A stretch of 64,000 nucleotides of DNA from Pararge aegeria (GCF_905163445.1 NC_053200.1:10726001-10790000); one strand, 5' to 3'; positions 11,779 to 23,027 are shown, numbered from the stretch's first letter. The notes: generated by a model not told the origin, from the sequence alone. Program-made: numbers and translations.

Positions 11779-11796
11779 CTAGGCTAGCTTTATTAC

Positions 11797-12055
11797 AAGC
11801 AGGAGAATCTGTATGGTGTAATTTATAATATCTTCAATTCTTATACTCCACACCAAACAGATTATTATTAATTGTAAAGTCAACATCTCCTGAGGATGCT
11901 CCGGTTTCTGAGCGAAACGTGCGTAGCGTAAATGTACCCTACATTGCCAAAGATCTATTTGTTGTAGAGTATAAGGATTGAAGAAATTGTAAATTACACC
12001 ACACATATTCTCCTGCTTCTCGCGGACTATAGCACATTAAGCTTAATTTTCATAA
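11797..12055. mobile_element. Foldback MITE, family A, long terminal inverted repeats
   Basis: Left arm: aagcaggagaatctgtatgg, then tgtaatttataat and cttatactccacacc. Right arm is its reverse complement (gagtataaggattgaagaaa, then ttacacca, ctcctgcttctcgcgg) and continues to gcttaattttcataat. The centre holds the GC-rich tctcctgaggatgctccggt block. Non-coding. Exact 17-bp direct repeats lie outside it (11779-11795 and 12117-12133). Confidence 0.75.
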
Positions 12056-12456
12056 TATAAGTAAGTAATAGAATTTTAAGTAAGTTAATTTTAAGGTTAT
12101 TTTCGAATTTCCCTAACTAGGCTAGCTTTATTAAATTGAATCTGAAAGGACAAGACCAAAAAATCGGGGAACCAGCTTCACTTTTTCCTATTCATCGTTT
12201 AATAGGTTTCTTTTAATTTGGTTTCAGATTGGAAAAGGTAATAGATGTGGTTATAAAATTGGTCTGTACAAGCAACTAAAACTACCTGTAGATGTGCAGA
12301 ACTGTCGTAAACGGCGAATAAGTTTGCTTATCTAAAGGTGGCTTTTTATTGAACCCCGTCTGACTTCGCCCTATATTTAAGTCAATGAACGGGAAACCAC
12401 ATTGTAGATAATGATTTCAGTGATCTGTTCCTTGTTACTTTATGAATGAATGTGCT

Positions 12457-12545
12457 ATTATGAAAATTAATCTTAGTCCGCGAAAAGCAGGAGAATCTTT
12501 ATGGTGTAATTTATAATTTCTTCAATCCTTATACCTTAATTTTCG
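12457..12545. mobile_element. Foldback MITE terminal fragment, family A
   Basis: tattatgaaaattaatctta, then gtccgcgaaaagcaggagaa, tatggtgtaatttataattt and cttcaatccttatacc: one terminal arm only. It ends abruptly at about 12538. Confidence 0.75.
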
Positions 12546-13230
12546 CGAATGAAACCGCAGGGCGCTGCAAGTGTTAAATAAAAATGACATCTCTTGCTTG
12601 CGAGTCGACACGCAACACTGCGCCAAAGAGTTTTAAAGGGTAGCGTTGACAAAAAACACTATGTATTCAGTGCTGTTGCGTGAGGTAACCTTTACCTGTG
12701 AATAATACATTTACAGCAGAAGGTCTCGTCACGGCATGTTTGCGTGCCACAACAGTGTTTGCACTTTACTTTGTGTTTGTTATGGGGAGTTTTGGCGCTA
12801 TTAACGTCGCTGAATTATACAAAGATCAACCTAATTGCCGCTTAAGTATGCTTTGTTAAGTGCATATAGTAGCAGGCATTGAGATAATAATATTCTACAT
12901 ATCGTTATAGAATGGCAATCATATTTTTACAGTACCACAAAGTGGCACTGTGTCACAACCACAAAGTGCAATTTTATTTTCTTGCTTTGTCAGTGTACAG
13001 CCAATGAAGTATTTTAATAACCTCGTTTGAGTTTTACATACATAGTTTAAGATAATATGCATAATTCATAAAAATTAAAATCGGCTGCATTTTGAGTCTT
13101 TGTGATTACATCGGAAATATAGTTTCCGACAGAAATAAAAATCCTTTACTAGTCAATAAAACTTTTCTGTGAGTCCATTCGTCTAGCACTAGATATCCCA
13201 AGTCCCGGAATATAAAATAAATAAAATATG
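12546..13230. other. Unassigned DNA with one short frame
   Basis: An open frame of about 54 codons runs from after the stop at 12686 to a stop near 12860. It includes MGSFGAINVAELYKDQ from 12782. It has no recognisable domain, and its edges lack a convincing acceptor/donor pair, so I do not call an exon. Confidence 0.4.
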
Positions 13231-13370
13231 GCGGACAGAGCAGTGATAGGCTAGTGGGTAAGGCTTCAGCTTTTCTTTCGAGGGGACCGAGTTCGATCCC
13301 CGAACGCACCTCTAACATTTCGGAGTTATTTGCGTTTTCAATTAAGGCAATTAAAACATCACTTGCTGTT
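13231..13370 (+). mobile_element. tRNA-headed SINE, family C, 5' part
   Basis: cagtgataggctagtgggta is an A-box-like start; ccgagttcgatccccg carries an intact B box; then acgcacctctaacatttcgg and attaaggcaattaaaacatc match the family body seen at 58170-58300. The copy is truncated after the head and part of the body. Confidence 0.75.
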
Positions 13371-13767
13371 TCGGAGTTATATACAAAAGAATACATTAAA
13401 GAATAATACCACTAAGTTACTAAGCTAGTGTTTGTATCCTCATCGATGTTACGTTTTTTACACCTTACACTCTATAATAATATACAGTTTTTTACACTCT
13501 ATAATAATATGCCTTAATAGTAATCGTTAGGGGTTCTAACCTTGGTCTAGTCATATAGATGATAGTAGAATGACACTTTGAAAATTCCATAAACTTTTTT
13601 ATCGCTTGGTTGCACGTCTTTTTCGGCCTACGACCAAAGCCTCTCTGATGAACATAACAAGACCAGAGAAGTTTCAGAAGTTTTAAATTTGAAATCGAAC
13701 CTATATTATATGTATGATAAAAAAGCTTGAGTATGAATTGCTAGATTTATAGCTAAACATAAACTCG

Positions 13768-13995
13768 ACTGTGAGATGGTGATAACAAAAAAAAACCTGG
13801 CTAATATTTATTGTTGGCTCTTCTTAGACCAGGGCGCGTTTGGTACCCTCCTAGCTTGAGTTTTAAGTTAACGAATGCAGTTATCACCTTACATTAGTGT
13901 GCTGTATGAAGCGTTTATTCATTTAACATGTTAATGTAAAATGTATGAACGCTTCATAAGTGGCTCTAATAAGGTCTACATGAATAAAAAATTTT
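13768..13995 (+). mobile_element. LINE 3'-UTR repeat, family F
   Basis: gtgagatggtgataacaaaa, then ctcttagaccagggcgcg and gagttttaagttaacgaatg, ending with gtctacatgaataaa. Same layout as 2703-2928. It contains an imperfect duplication of the atgaagcgtt/aacgcttcat segment in inverted orientation. Confidence 0.65.
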
Positions 13996-14379
13996 TTAAA
14001 TTTTTTTGCTTGATAAGTGCTCGTGATAAGGTTTACATGAATACAACATTTTTTTTAATGGAATGTTTAATTTGAATTTACAAGAAAAAGCGTACACAAC
14101 TGCGACACTGATCAACCTATGCTGATGATGATAAAAGTTATATGCATACAAACATATAACATACAATGATTTTCGGCTAGTTAGATACACAATTAGGAGA
14201 CCCTTACCGAATTAATCCCCAATCCCAGCATATACCCTACAGCGTTAGCAATTTTGGTACGAATTAAGTGTCATAAAATGAATTTGCGTTGGCGTTGCGA
14301 ATATTTGAAAATCACAGACCAATCAACTTAACGCTTCCTCTCGTGAGAAATTCGCGAATTCGTTAGAAATACACACAAC

Positions 14380-14515
14380 GCCATCTAGACCCAAACTTAT
14401 AATATACAGATACAGATACCCAGCACTGTACAAAAATCATGTTCATCACACAAACATTTTCCAGTTCTGGGAATCAAACCCGCGGCTGTTTACTGTGCTA
14501 CTTTCAAAAATATAG
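14380..14515 (-). mobile_element. SINE fragment, family B, internally deleted
   Basis: acgccatctagacccaaact at the tail side, then ataatatacagatacag, and a decayed B box (ctgggaatcaaacccgcgg) on the minus strand. The block containing the gtactaagatgactgatgaa motif is missing. Confidence 0.65.
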
Positions 14516-14520
14516 TAACC

Positions 14521-14884
14521 ATTTTTTTTTATTCTTCTAGAAGTTAGCCCCGATCTCACCTAGAGTTAAGTGATGATGCAGAACAAGATGATAGTACGGT
14601 AGCCTGTAAGAGAGTATGGTAATACTACCATACTCTCTTACAGGCTACCGTACTACCGATTAGGGGTATACACCCCTAATCGGTTTCTACGCGACATCGC
14701 CACCGGAACACTAACTCGCTTAACGGCACGTCTATGTCAGTAGGGTGGTAACTGGCCCCGGCCGAAGCCTCCAGAGACCAGAGAAAATTTAGAAATTATA
14801 AATTCCCAAATCGCCCCTGCCGGGAATCGAACCCAGCCTCCCATTCAAAACCACAGCACTCACCGCTGCGCCAGAGAGATCGCA
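14521..14884 (-). mobile_element. tRNA-headed SINE, family D, with two internal hairpins
   Basis: The minus-strand head at 14820-14884 reads ctctggcgcagcggtgagtg and ggttcgattcccggcagg, i.e. intact A and B boxes. The body matches 25406-25717 (cgacatcgc.., taactggccccggccgaagc). The copy is longer than its relatives because two perfect hairpins are inserted at 14592-14684. Confidence 0.8.
14592..14684. repeat. Two tandem perfect hairpins with identical 4-nt loops
   Basis: Hairpin 1: arms 14592-14621 and 14626-14655 (30 bp, no mismatch), loop atac. Hairpin 2: arms 14655-14667 and 14672-14684 (13 bp, no mismatch), loop atac. The homologous stretch at 25488-25530 has neither. Confidence 0.92.
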
Positions 14885-15334
14885 GTAAGTAGTACTCTAA
14901 ATTTCACATAAGTATAGACAATGTATTTTATTTGTTAATACGAGTAGCACGCCAGCTCATGGAGATGTCGGATGTAATAGCTCTTCGCTCGCTCAATTGG
15001 CAATAGATCTTTATATCACCAGTGAACAACCGATATACAAGAGTGATACACCTATCACTGACCGAAAACAATACACATGTTTCTTTTCGTTTAATTTATA
15101 TAGTGAGACTACAATTGCACCGTTGAAGAATATATTCTAGGAAGGATAGTTAAACTGGCCCTTTATTGATTAAACCGTTATCTGAGTGGCTGTTTTTGAC
15201 TTTCTCGTGTACTATCAAGTGACGGGATGGAATACCGGTAGGTTTTATTACCACCCTTTGTTTAGGTTTTATTTTAGTAGTCAGAAACCTTTCCTAGCTT
15301 CCGCGTTCTAAAAGATATTCATCATCATCGTCTT
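14885..15334. other. Unassigned DNA
   Basis: No coding signal or clear repeat recognised. Confidence 0.45.
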
Positions 15335-15600
15335 CATAAATAGCCTATAACAGTCCACTGCTGGAGTTAAGGTTTCTCCCAAAGGGAGGGCGTGCCCAAA
15401 CTATAACCACACTTGACAGATGGGTCATGGGATTGTCAACGGCAATCACCAACCCATCTGTCAAAGCACACAGGATGTCACGAACCGTTCTGGTATATTC
15501 TCTTAGTCGCCACGTACCACACTCGTGGGAAGATAAGGAGAAGTGGCAACCGTATTCTGATCTGCCGTTACCATTCGGAAAAGATATCAATCCTCACGTA
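15335..15600 (-). repeat. Dispersed repeat, family H, reverse copy
   Basis: agcctataacagtccactgc at the left and gtattctgatctgccgttac at the right are reverse complements of blocks at 59150-59170 and 58935-58960. An inverted repeat (15413-15425 with 15452-15464, 13 bp) lies inside. Overlapping frames on both strands here are by-products of the repeat. Confidence 0.6.
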
Positions 15601-16439
15601 AAAACAAGGTTATTTTAAATTTTTAAAATGTCGCTGGCAACAGTTTCGAGCACTCCCCCCCTGGGGAATGTTTTCGTTAGTCCAATAGCAGGAAAGATAA
15701 ACGTAGGCCGCGTATGTACGTGTTTCGATTAATTTGTAATGATGCAACCCCTGTCACGAACATTTCCTTCTGGTGTAAAGTACATACCTATATAAAAATG
15801 TGCTTTAAAACTTTAACCTGTGATGCGGTTTTACAGTTTTATATATATGTCTGACACAACGATGATAGATGGACAATAAGATCGGTTCCATGGGCCGGAC
15901 CAAGAGGTGCTTGAGCGAGAGGCCAGCCCTGTGGGAAATGGGTAGATGAAATATTAGCGATAGCGGGTCGGAGCCTAGCCACAGCTACGAATAGAGACCA
16001 GTGGAATGCCTTGGAGGAGGCTTTTACCCCAAGGGGGTCCATATAAGAATAAAAATTTAACATTAAAATACATGTAACAATTCTCTTATCATAATTATTT
16101 TATAGTTTCTCATTTTTGTTAGTTTTAATGAGCATTTTGTATGGGTTTAAATAAAGCTTATTATTATGTATCGTTGTTATGTCTGTCGCTCAATGTCAAA
16201 CCAATTTGTGTATGTGATTTTTGCGTTAAGTACGTATTACTTAGATTTCCGACGAAGTGGACAGATAGACGAGTCGCAGAAAGGGGCTGAGCCCAAGCGG
16301 CGTAAGACAGTGGTATTTGCAACTTCCTAAACAAGATATATATTTAGCAGTGGACGTGTAAATATGTTTGGAGTTGTTTTAAATAGCATTGAAAAGAATC
16401 GAAGTGAATTTAATGCCCAGTCTGCGCTAACAATTTCTA
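15601..16439. other. Unassigned DNA
   Basis: A 74-codon reverse frame at 15839-16063 has a faint look of LINE C-terminal coding (atagcgggtcggagcctagc and tggaatgccttggaggag on the plus strand), but I cannot place it in a family. Confidence 0.35.
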
Positions 16440-16443
16440 CAGT

Positions 16444-16560
16444 AGGAAGTGTGACGGATGTTTGCAACTTCTTCTGTAAAGGTTTTAGAATTCTTTGTAA
16501 AGTATTTTTAAAATAAGTTAAATATCTAGGTAATTTCATTAAAAATAGCTATTTCTGAGA
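16444..16560 (-). repeat. Left arm of a 117-bp inverted repeat
   Basis: The reverse complement of this stretch matches 17880-17996 at nearly every base (a handful of mismatches, clustered near 16514 and 16541). Both begin with ctcagaaatagctattt and end with ccgtcacacttcct. Class unknown. Confidence 0.85.
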
Positions 16561-16778
16561 GCTTTAAAAAGCTTCTTCCTATCTATTATTTATGCAGCAC
16601 TGGTGCGATTTTTAACGTAATACAATCCTTCATAAAAAAATGTTAGGAAGCTATGCTTTGTAAACAATTATATCACAACTTTGCTTTATATTAGATTTAC
16701 TTATTTTTACTATTAGTTTATAGTACTAATTAGTAATTCTTATAATATTAACTTAATATCTGAACCGCAGAAAGCCAC

Positions 16779-16836
16779 ATAACTCCCTACAAAAGACCTA
16801 TTTCCGGCAGTCGACGTCCATTGGTTTATACATTGA
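16779..16836 (+). mobile_element. RTE LINE 3'-end fragment
   Basis: aactccctacaaaagaccta, then cggcagtcgacgtccattgg: the last codons (NSLQKT..) and stop region of the RTE at 34653-35717. No (GAT)n tail is left. Confidence 0.7.
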
Positions 16837-17614
16837 TAAGTTTTGCTTTCTAGCAATTTTCTGTACCGCCAGGAAGATGGCGGTGTCCGTCCCTGATCCT
16901 CAGACAGCACTTTATGGCATCGGACACCGTTGTTACGTCTAGATGGTGATACTGATCGTTAAAATGCTTCGGATTATGATGATACTACAAGTATAAGTAA
17001 TAAAACGAACACAAAACTTTTCAGTTAGGTATGAAAGTACTGTGTAACCATTGTTCTAGGACACTTTACAAGTGCCTCAAAAACTACAATACAATAATTC
17101 TGCGCAAAAAACTTATATAACTCTATCATGCCCCAGATAAAACATGTGGGTATATCTCTTATTAAAATATGTAACAGACTTTGTTACATTTAAATATAAG
17201 ATAAAAATAAAACCAACGCATCGAAACTTTCGAGAGCTGGTGCCAAATATTAAATTTTTCTCAGCTCTAGTAAAACGTTGAAAGAACTTTTAAATACAAC
17301 ACTTTCGCTTTACAGCTTTACTTTACAATATTTATAGTTGCTTGTATTTAATATATCAAATGAAACATTTATAAGCGCATAACACTGTATCACCTTTTTG
17401 TTTGAAGACTACTTTTTAAAATTTAAAACAGAAATGTAGTTAAATTTTCACTTTTTTGTAAATCCTTTTATTAGATATATAAAAATTTGGAATCGATAGG
17501 ATTCCAAGCACTTTGGCTGCGAAAGCCAAAGAAATTTCACGGTATTTCTGCTTTGGCTATAAGAGCTTTGTACAATTCGACGAACGTTGACTTCCCATTC
17601 ATTCCGTTTACATC
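16837..17614. other. Anonymous AT-rich DNA
   Basis: Nothing recognised between the RTE fragments. Confidence 0.45.
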
Positions 17615-17733
17615 AAAACAACCAATTGACGTCCACTGCTGGACATAGGTCTTTTATAGGGAGTTCCACCAACATTCCATGATGTCGTCTGTCGACCTCG
17701 TTGGGTGCCTACCGGCCCGCTATATGAGTACAG
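17615..17733 (-). mobile_element. RTE LINE 3' end, internally deleted
   Basis: caattgacgtccactgctgg, then tagggagttccac, then gatgtcgtctgtcgacctcg, reverse orientation. Compared with 35580-35715, about 40 bp between the last two blocks is missing. A possible 7-bp duplication, ttacatc, flanks it at 17608-17614 and 17734-17740. Confidence 0.65.
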
Positions 17734-17754
17734 TTACATCGAGAGAACGGCATC

Positions 17755-17810
17755 GTGTAGACAAGCGATCTCCATCTTACGTTGCATCATCAGTCTCCAC
17801 TCAAATGTTA
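17755..17810 (+). mobile_element. Jockey/CR1-like LINE 3' fragment
   Basis: gacaagcgatctccatctta, then gttgcatcatcagtctccac parallels the end of the LINE ORF and 3' UTR at 4656-4690. Too short to test coding. Confidence 0.5.
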
Positions 17811-17879
17811 TTAGTATTACCTCGAAATTTCTTAAGCCCCTCAAGTCAAAGAATGGTAACTATGGAATAGGTACAGAGC

Positions 17880-17996
17880 TCTCAGAAATAGCTATTTCTA
17901 ATGAAATTACCTAGATATTTAACCTAATTGTAAAAATACTTTACAAAGAATTCTAAAACCTTTACAGAAGAAGTTGCAAACATCCGTCACACTTCC
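17880..17996 (+). repeat. Right arm of a 117-bp inverted repeat
   Basis: Partner of 16444-16560; the arms are separated by about 1.3 kb. See that entry. Confidence 0.85.
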
Positions 17997-19489
17997 TTCA
18001 TAAAAAGTTAAATAATGTGGTTCCCTCAAGTTACCAACTCTGAAATTTAATATTCGCAGGTGCAACAGACTACAGCTGCCATTTTTCTTCCGTTCTATTG
18101 TTTCGTTAAAATTAATGATTGTCTTAACGCCTCTGCTTTTTCAGTTACAATTAAGGAAATTTAATTCAAACTGAAACAAAAGCTAAACGAAACTCATAAT
18201 CAAACTCTCAAGGTTTAGGAAATAAAAGCAGGGCAACTAAATTCGACCATAAAACATTTGGAATGTTAAGGATAAGGACAAAACCGTTAGATTTCAAATA
18301 TTATATTTTACGGATTAATTTAAGAGCGTTGTTCAAGAATTACTGCTAATGGTGAACGATGAGCGTCGATCTCTATTCGGCCAATGATATCAGTCGATTT
18401 ATCTTCACCATATTACGCTTTTATATTTATTGGCTGGAAAGATAATTTTTGTAAATATCTAAGTATCAATATCTCATTATATGACTTGTATTACCATACA
18501 ATATATGTCTATGTCTTGATATTCAAATAAGATTTCAATTATTGGACACTTACTTAGGTATTATCCTGGTATTATCATTTATCCATAATTTATTAATTAG
18601 AAAAATAACTTCTAGTCGGCAGCTAAGAATTAAAAAATATCTAATTTACACTATCTTAAGGATAGAAGGTCCTGGTCTATTCCACAGTTTAGTTTTTCCA
18701 AATACAAACTATTTGAATAACCATAAACGTTTTTTGCAATAAGTTCGTCTAATTGTTATATACTAAAACAGCTAGAGAAGTGGAAATGACACAAATATAA
18801 TCTACTAGTTGTTTACCGAATTCTACGACAGCATTTATTACAGTTTCCAGAAATCGTGTGGGATCCGTTTGTTTCACCAAACTTTATGAAAAAAAACATG
18901 TTGAAAGTTGTTTGATTAGGCCGTGAAAGAAGGCCAAACAAACAAACACACTTTATAATATTACAGAGGATTTTATATTAATACAAAAGCAACGACCTCA
19001 ATGAATTACGCATATTTTTATAAAGTATTTGATGTTGTTTAATAGCTCGTAAGTGGACTAAAAAACTCGTAATTGAGATTGAACTGAAAAGAGTATACAA
19101 GGTATGTGTTAGGGCTCAATCTCAAATATTTATTTTTAACCAAAAATGTACTCGCACGGAACTGGTACACATTGTGTTAATAGCTGTTGTCACCGCGAGT
19201 GTAGGAACAAACCCAGTAATATGTACCCTCCGTTACCCTCGCACGCTGCAGCGAGTTTACACAGACTACTACATTATTTGTAGAGTTAGACATTTTGTAT
19301 TTCACTAAAATCATCAACTGCAATGTTCTTTGTGTTGTTCACAGATTAAAGGAAAGTGAAAGATAGATAGTGGGGCTTCTTAATTTAAAAGCTTTTCTTA
19401 AATCGTAATCCAGACTCTATTATTTAATATTATCACTAGCTAGCAGATTTTTTTAGGAAATAGAGTTTACTTGAAAAAGTCCTTATTCC
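17997..19489. other. Anonymous AT-rich DNA
   Basis: No coding signal. 18885-18960 has a LINE-tail flavour (aggccaaacaaacaaacaca, then tttataatatta), possibly a family G end. Confidence 0.45.
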
Positions 19490-19660
19490 ATCGTTAGGAT
19501 CCGTAGTTTTTTTGTAAATGAAAATCACGTCATCTACGTTCTTTTCTGTAGCCCTGGTAAAGTGTATGGAAATTTTAATGATCAACGGTTGAGTAGTTAA
19601 GTCGTGAAACCGTAACTAACAAACAAACTCGTATTAGTTACGATACGATATTATTATAAA
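19490..19660 (+). mobile_element. LINE 3'-end-like repeat, family G
   Basis: ttgagtagttaagtcgtgaa, then accgtaactaacaaacaaac at the end, as in other family G tails. The head is missing. Confidence 0.5.
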
Positions 19661-20754
19661 TTCATCATCATATCAGATTATTACTACACTTAAAAAACAG
19701 TTCTTTAAAGTCAACACTAAACTGTTCTCTAGCTCAAATCATTTTTTCTTTTTTAGTCTTTGTTACCCCTTAGCGAATTTTGTGATTAAATTTTTGTTTT
19801 AGCCATTATATTAATTATAATGCCTGATCGTGAAAGAGTGATGTCGCATTTATGTCAGTTTTGTACACTGTACATACACGTCGCACATGAAACACATTAC
19901 TTTAAGGTAAATATAGGCTTGTCCTCCATACACAAATTCTACGTATTACGACATCTGAGCCCTAATAAGTTACGTTAGATACATCAGCGTTAGCGTAAAT
20001 CCATTTCTATAAACGGCTTAATGTCATGAATTTTAAACTCTACGTTCGTACAATGGATATTAATACAAAACTAAAGTTGTTATGTTATTACACTATGAAT
20101 ATTGTATACTATGTCTGTAAAACTATTAAACCTATGTTCCCTGAATCAAAATGAAGGTGAAGATGGTTTTACGCCGCTAAAACAATGCATTTCCTTTTTT
20201 CAGCGTAGTTGCACACGATGGGTATCTGCTGCTCTGTTTCTATAAAGTATTTTCTAAAACATCATAATAAGTAGAATTAGTCTATTTTGACATACGTTTG
20301 CTAGCAAAAGATCCGTCTAATTTCGTCTTATAGTCTGTGTCTTAATCAAATCTTAGTGTCACGTATGTGTTATCTCTCTCAAGCGACAATTTTCCAGCGT
20401 GGATATTGTGTTAAAGACAAACACTACTAACGAAAACTACTGGGTACCAGATGCGATAAGAAATTGTGGTGTAACTAATTAAATAATGCTAGTGACTTCT
20501 AAAATGAAATGCACTAATATAATATTATGTCGGTTAATACCTACTTCGGAATATGTTTTACTACACTGACACGAAATTTGAATTACCAGCCTGGTGTAAG
20601 GATAGTGACGTGGTCTGGCAAGCCTCAGAGAGGACGATCAGTCGTCGGGCTTGGCTATCACTAAAATATAGTGACGATACTTGTTAAATCTCGACCAACC
20701 AAATAAGAGCAGCTGAGAGAGTCTAAACTCTAACCTCTCTTCCTCTCTTTCTCG
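19661..20754. other. Anonymous DNA
   Basis: 20585-20690 (tggtgtaaggatagtgacgt, then gaggacgatcagtcgtcggg) looks like an old repeat, but I cannot match it. No coding signal. Confidence 0.4.
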
Positions 20755-20880
20755 CATTCTTACTAATATTATAATTGTGAAAATGTGTTTGTATGTTTGT
20801 TCGTGTCTCCTTCTTTTACGCCCTAACTAAGCAACCAATCAGCTTGATTTTTGTATATATACACAAATAATACCTTTAGA
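20755..20880 (-). mobile_element. LINE 3'-end-like repeat, family G, reverse
   Basis: cttactaatattataattgt, then gtttgtatgtttgttcgtg, then caaccaatcagcttgatttt: the reverse complement of a family G tail. Confidence 0.6.
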
Positions 20881-21571
20881 TTACCATTTTCGAAAACTAC
20901 GAGTAGAATAGAACTAAATGAGAATCATCACATTTAGAGATGTCCACTTGCATAGTCGGGCTTTAAGCACGCTCTCATTGGCAGGTAGCCAAATTGCTTT
21001 CAGAGGCAACCGGTTATACGTCCCGCCGTTGGGAAATATGCCTCATTTCACTCTCCGAATCTGTAGGGAACCTCATTTTTGATCGTACGCATTGAAAATT
21101 CGTAATTGAAAGAATTATTTAAATAAATAGCAATATAGATAGATAAAGTCTTTATTGCACAAATTACACACAAAGACTTGATTGACACAAAGTTAGTTGA
21201 ATTGACGGGGAGTAACATAGGGAAACAAACGGTATCCAAGGGATTTGTAAAACCCCTGATATAAACGGGAAAAGAACGAGGGCAACACCTAGTTCATTAT
21301 ATTTGGAAGTATAAGTTAAAACTGTTATCTAATAGCGAGAGGTTCTAGATTGAGTTGGTAAGTGACAAAAATGCACGAAAAAGAGCTTTCGAAAGTGAAG
21401 AAGTGCTTAAAGTTGTTTTAACGTTTCTCCTCAGCGCGGAATTAAAACGTGTTTACATTATGCTCTTCAAAGTAAGTTTTGAGGGTTTCGCGTTATTTTT
21501 CCTTACTATGCATATACATTTTCATTTCAATTCGTAGAACAAATATCTATAACTTTTCGTCTAATTTGGAC

Positions 21572-21618
21572 TCCGAAAGCAGGATCGCTGCGCATTGCGC
21601 CAATCGGCCGACAAAAAA
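21572..21618 (-). mobile_element. SINE head only, family B
   Basis: ggactccgaaagcaggatcg, then gcgcattgcgccaatcggcc is the reverse complement of the family B 5' end, up to the A box. The rest is absent, which is unusual because truncation normally removes the 5' end. Confidence 0.65.
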
Positions 21619-21644
21619 GTAATACAGAGTCTATGGAAAAAATA

Positions 21645-21870
21645 AATTATAATGTGGAATGATGGACTCCACATACCTTTAAGGACATTATGTAGAACTC
21701 ACAGACATGCAGGTTGCCTCACGATGTTTTTCTTCACCGTCGAAGCTAGTGATATTCATAATTACTTAAAGCGCACATAACTTAGAAAAGTTATAGGTGC
21801 ATTATGGGATTCGAACCTTGTGAAGTCAAGCTCCTATCCTCTGCGCTATCACCGCTTCTTTTAGAGTCCT
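21645..21870 (-). mobile_element. tRNA-headed SINE, family C type, near full length
   Basis: The minus-strand head carries a B box (aaggttcgaatcccataa) and an A-box-like gcggtgatagcgcagagg; the body includes gcgcacataacttagaaaag and catgcaggttgcctcacgat on the plus strand. A pol III-type SINE with no coding capacity. Confidence 0.7.
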
Positions 21871-21894
21871 AATCAACAACAGTAATTTCTTAAT

Positions 21895-21985
21895 CAAATT
21901 TAGTGATCGAGGATGTCTTCGTTGGCGATCTGCCAAATTTGCCACAATAGCACCTCGTTACAAGCTAGGAAAACGACGTTTTTCA
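21895..21985. repeat. Short dispersed repeat, family O, copy 1
   Basis: ttcgttggcgatctgccaaa, then agcacctcgttacaag resembles 23028-23085 (cctcgctggcgttcggccaa, then ggcacctagttacac). Unclassified. Confidence 0.4.
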
Positions 21986-22041
21986 TTAATTAGTGTTGGG
22001 GGTAGGGGAGGACGTAACTTCATAACGTTGTTGTAGTTGCA

Positions 22042-22283
22042 CTGACATAGATCAACGAGACGTGAAGCTCAAGTTGAAATCGACAGGGCACGTAGCTCCA
22101 AGAACCGTTTAAGCTACGGGGACTGCGTACCACAGCGTTGGTGGGCTCCCAATGACGTGGACTGACGACATCCAACGAGTCGCTGTAAGCCGCTTACAAG
22201 CGGCGTAGGACCGTGGATTTTGGAACACCCTAGAAAGACCTATGTCCAGCAGTGAACATCAATAGGGGGAGGTGATGATGATA
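22042..22283 (+). mobile_element. RTE LINE, 5'-truncated 3' end, with short target duplication
   Basis: Corresponds to the region from DIAQRV to the stop of the RTE at 34653-35717: gacatagatcaacgag, then ttggtgggctcccaatgacg, gacatccaacgagtcgctgt, gacctatgtccagcagtg, ending in ggtgatgatgata. Flanked by agttgca at 22035-22041 and 22284-22290. Frame decayed, so this is an older insertion. Confidence 0.75.
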
Positions 22284-22290
22284 AGTTGCA

Positions 22291-23024
22291 GTTAAGTTTG
22301 TGTTATGAAAAAAAAAAAATTTCTACCTCTTGAACAATAGTAGATTATGGATCTAGTTTTGTAACATTGCATTTTACATTCGAAACGTTATTAGGCTTAT
22401 TATTTCTCTATTTTTTAATTTAAACTGGACACTTTAAATTATTAACAGAAGACGCAAGTCAAAATATTAAAAAATATTTTAATCACGGAAAATGGCGCGA
22501 AGACTTTGTTTTTGCGCGCCAAGGTAAACCGTAATACAGCCAGCATCTTTCGCTGCTATATTAAAAATATAATATAGGGAATATTCTCGTATTTAAAACA
22601 TATTGTGAATAATATGATAAAATTTAACGTTCATTTATCATAATTGAGAAGATAAAAATATTAGTGCAGTACATGCCCACTATTTTAAACTGCATGCCAC
22701 ATTTTATTTAAAACCTCTTTGTTGGTTAAAAAAATAATCGGTATTACCCGGCTAAATTAAAAGTGGTCAATCTTCATAACTTGCAGTAAGGTGCAAACTA
22801 AACTTAATCGGGTCATCACGAATAAAGCACAAGTACGGTAATTCTAAAATAAAACACGCGTTTCTAATATCTTGGATTATGAACCTTGTACCGATGTGAT
22901 AAGGTTCTCGTTACGAGCAAGTGTGACGAAAAGTGTTTTTCTAAACGCAAACATAACATGTCAAGGGTTTCTGTAAAGTGTCAATCAGTGCATGTAATTT
23001 CCACTTCCATATTCAGTTATCTAG
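22291..23024. other. Anonymous AT-rich DNA
   Basis: No gene or repeat recognised. Confidence 0.45.
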
Positions 23025-23027
23025 CAT

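Noticed and set aside
12690..12860. Possible exon with frame containing MGSFGAINVAELYKDQ
   Set aside because: About 54 codons only, no recognisable domain, no convincing splice acceptor and donor pair at its edges.
15413..15618. Overlapping open frames on both strands suggesting a conserved coding segment
   Set aside because: They fall within dispersed repeat family H and its internal inverted repeat.
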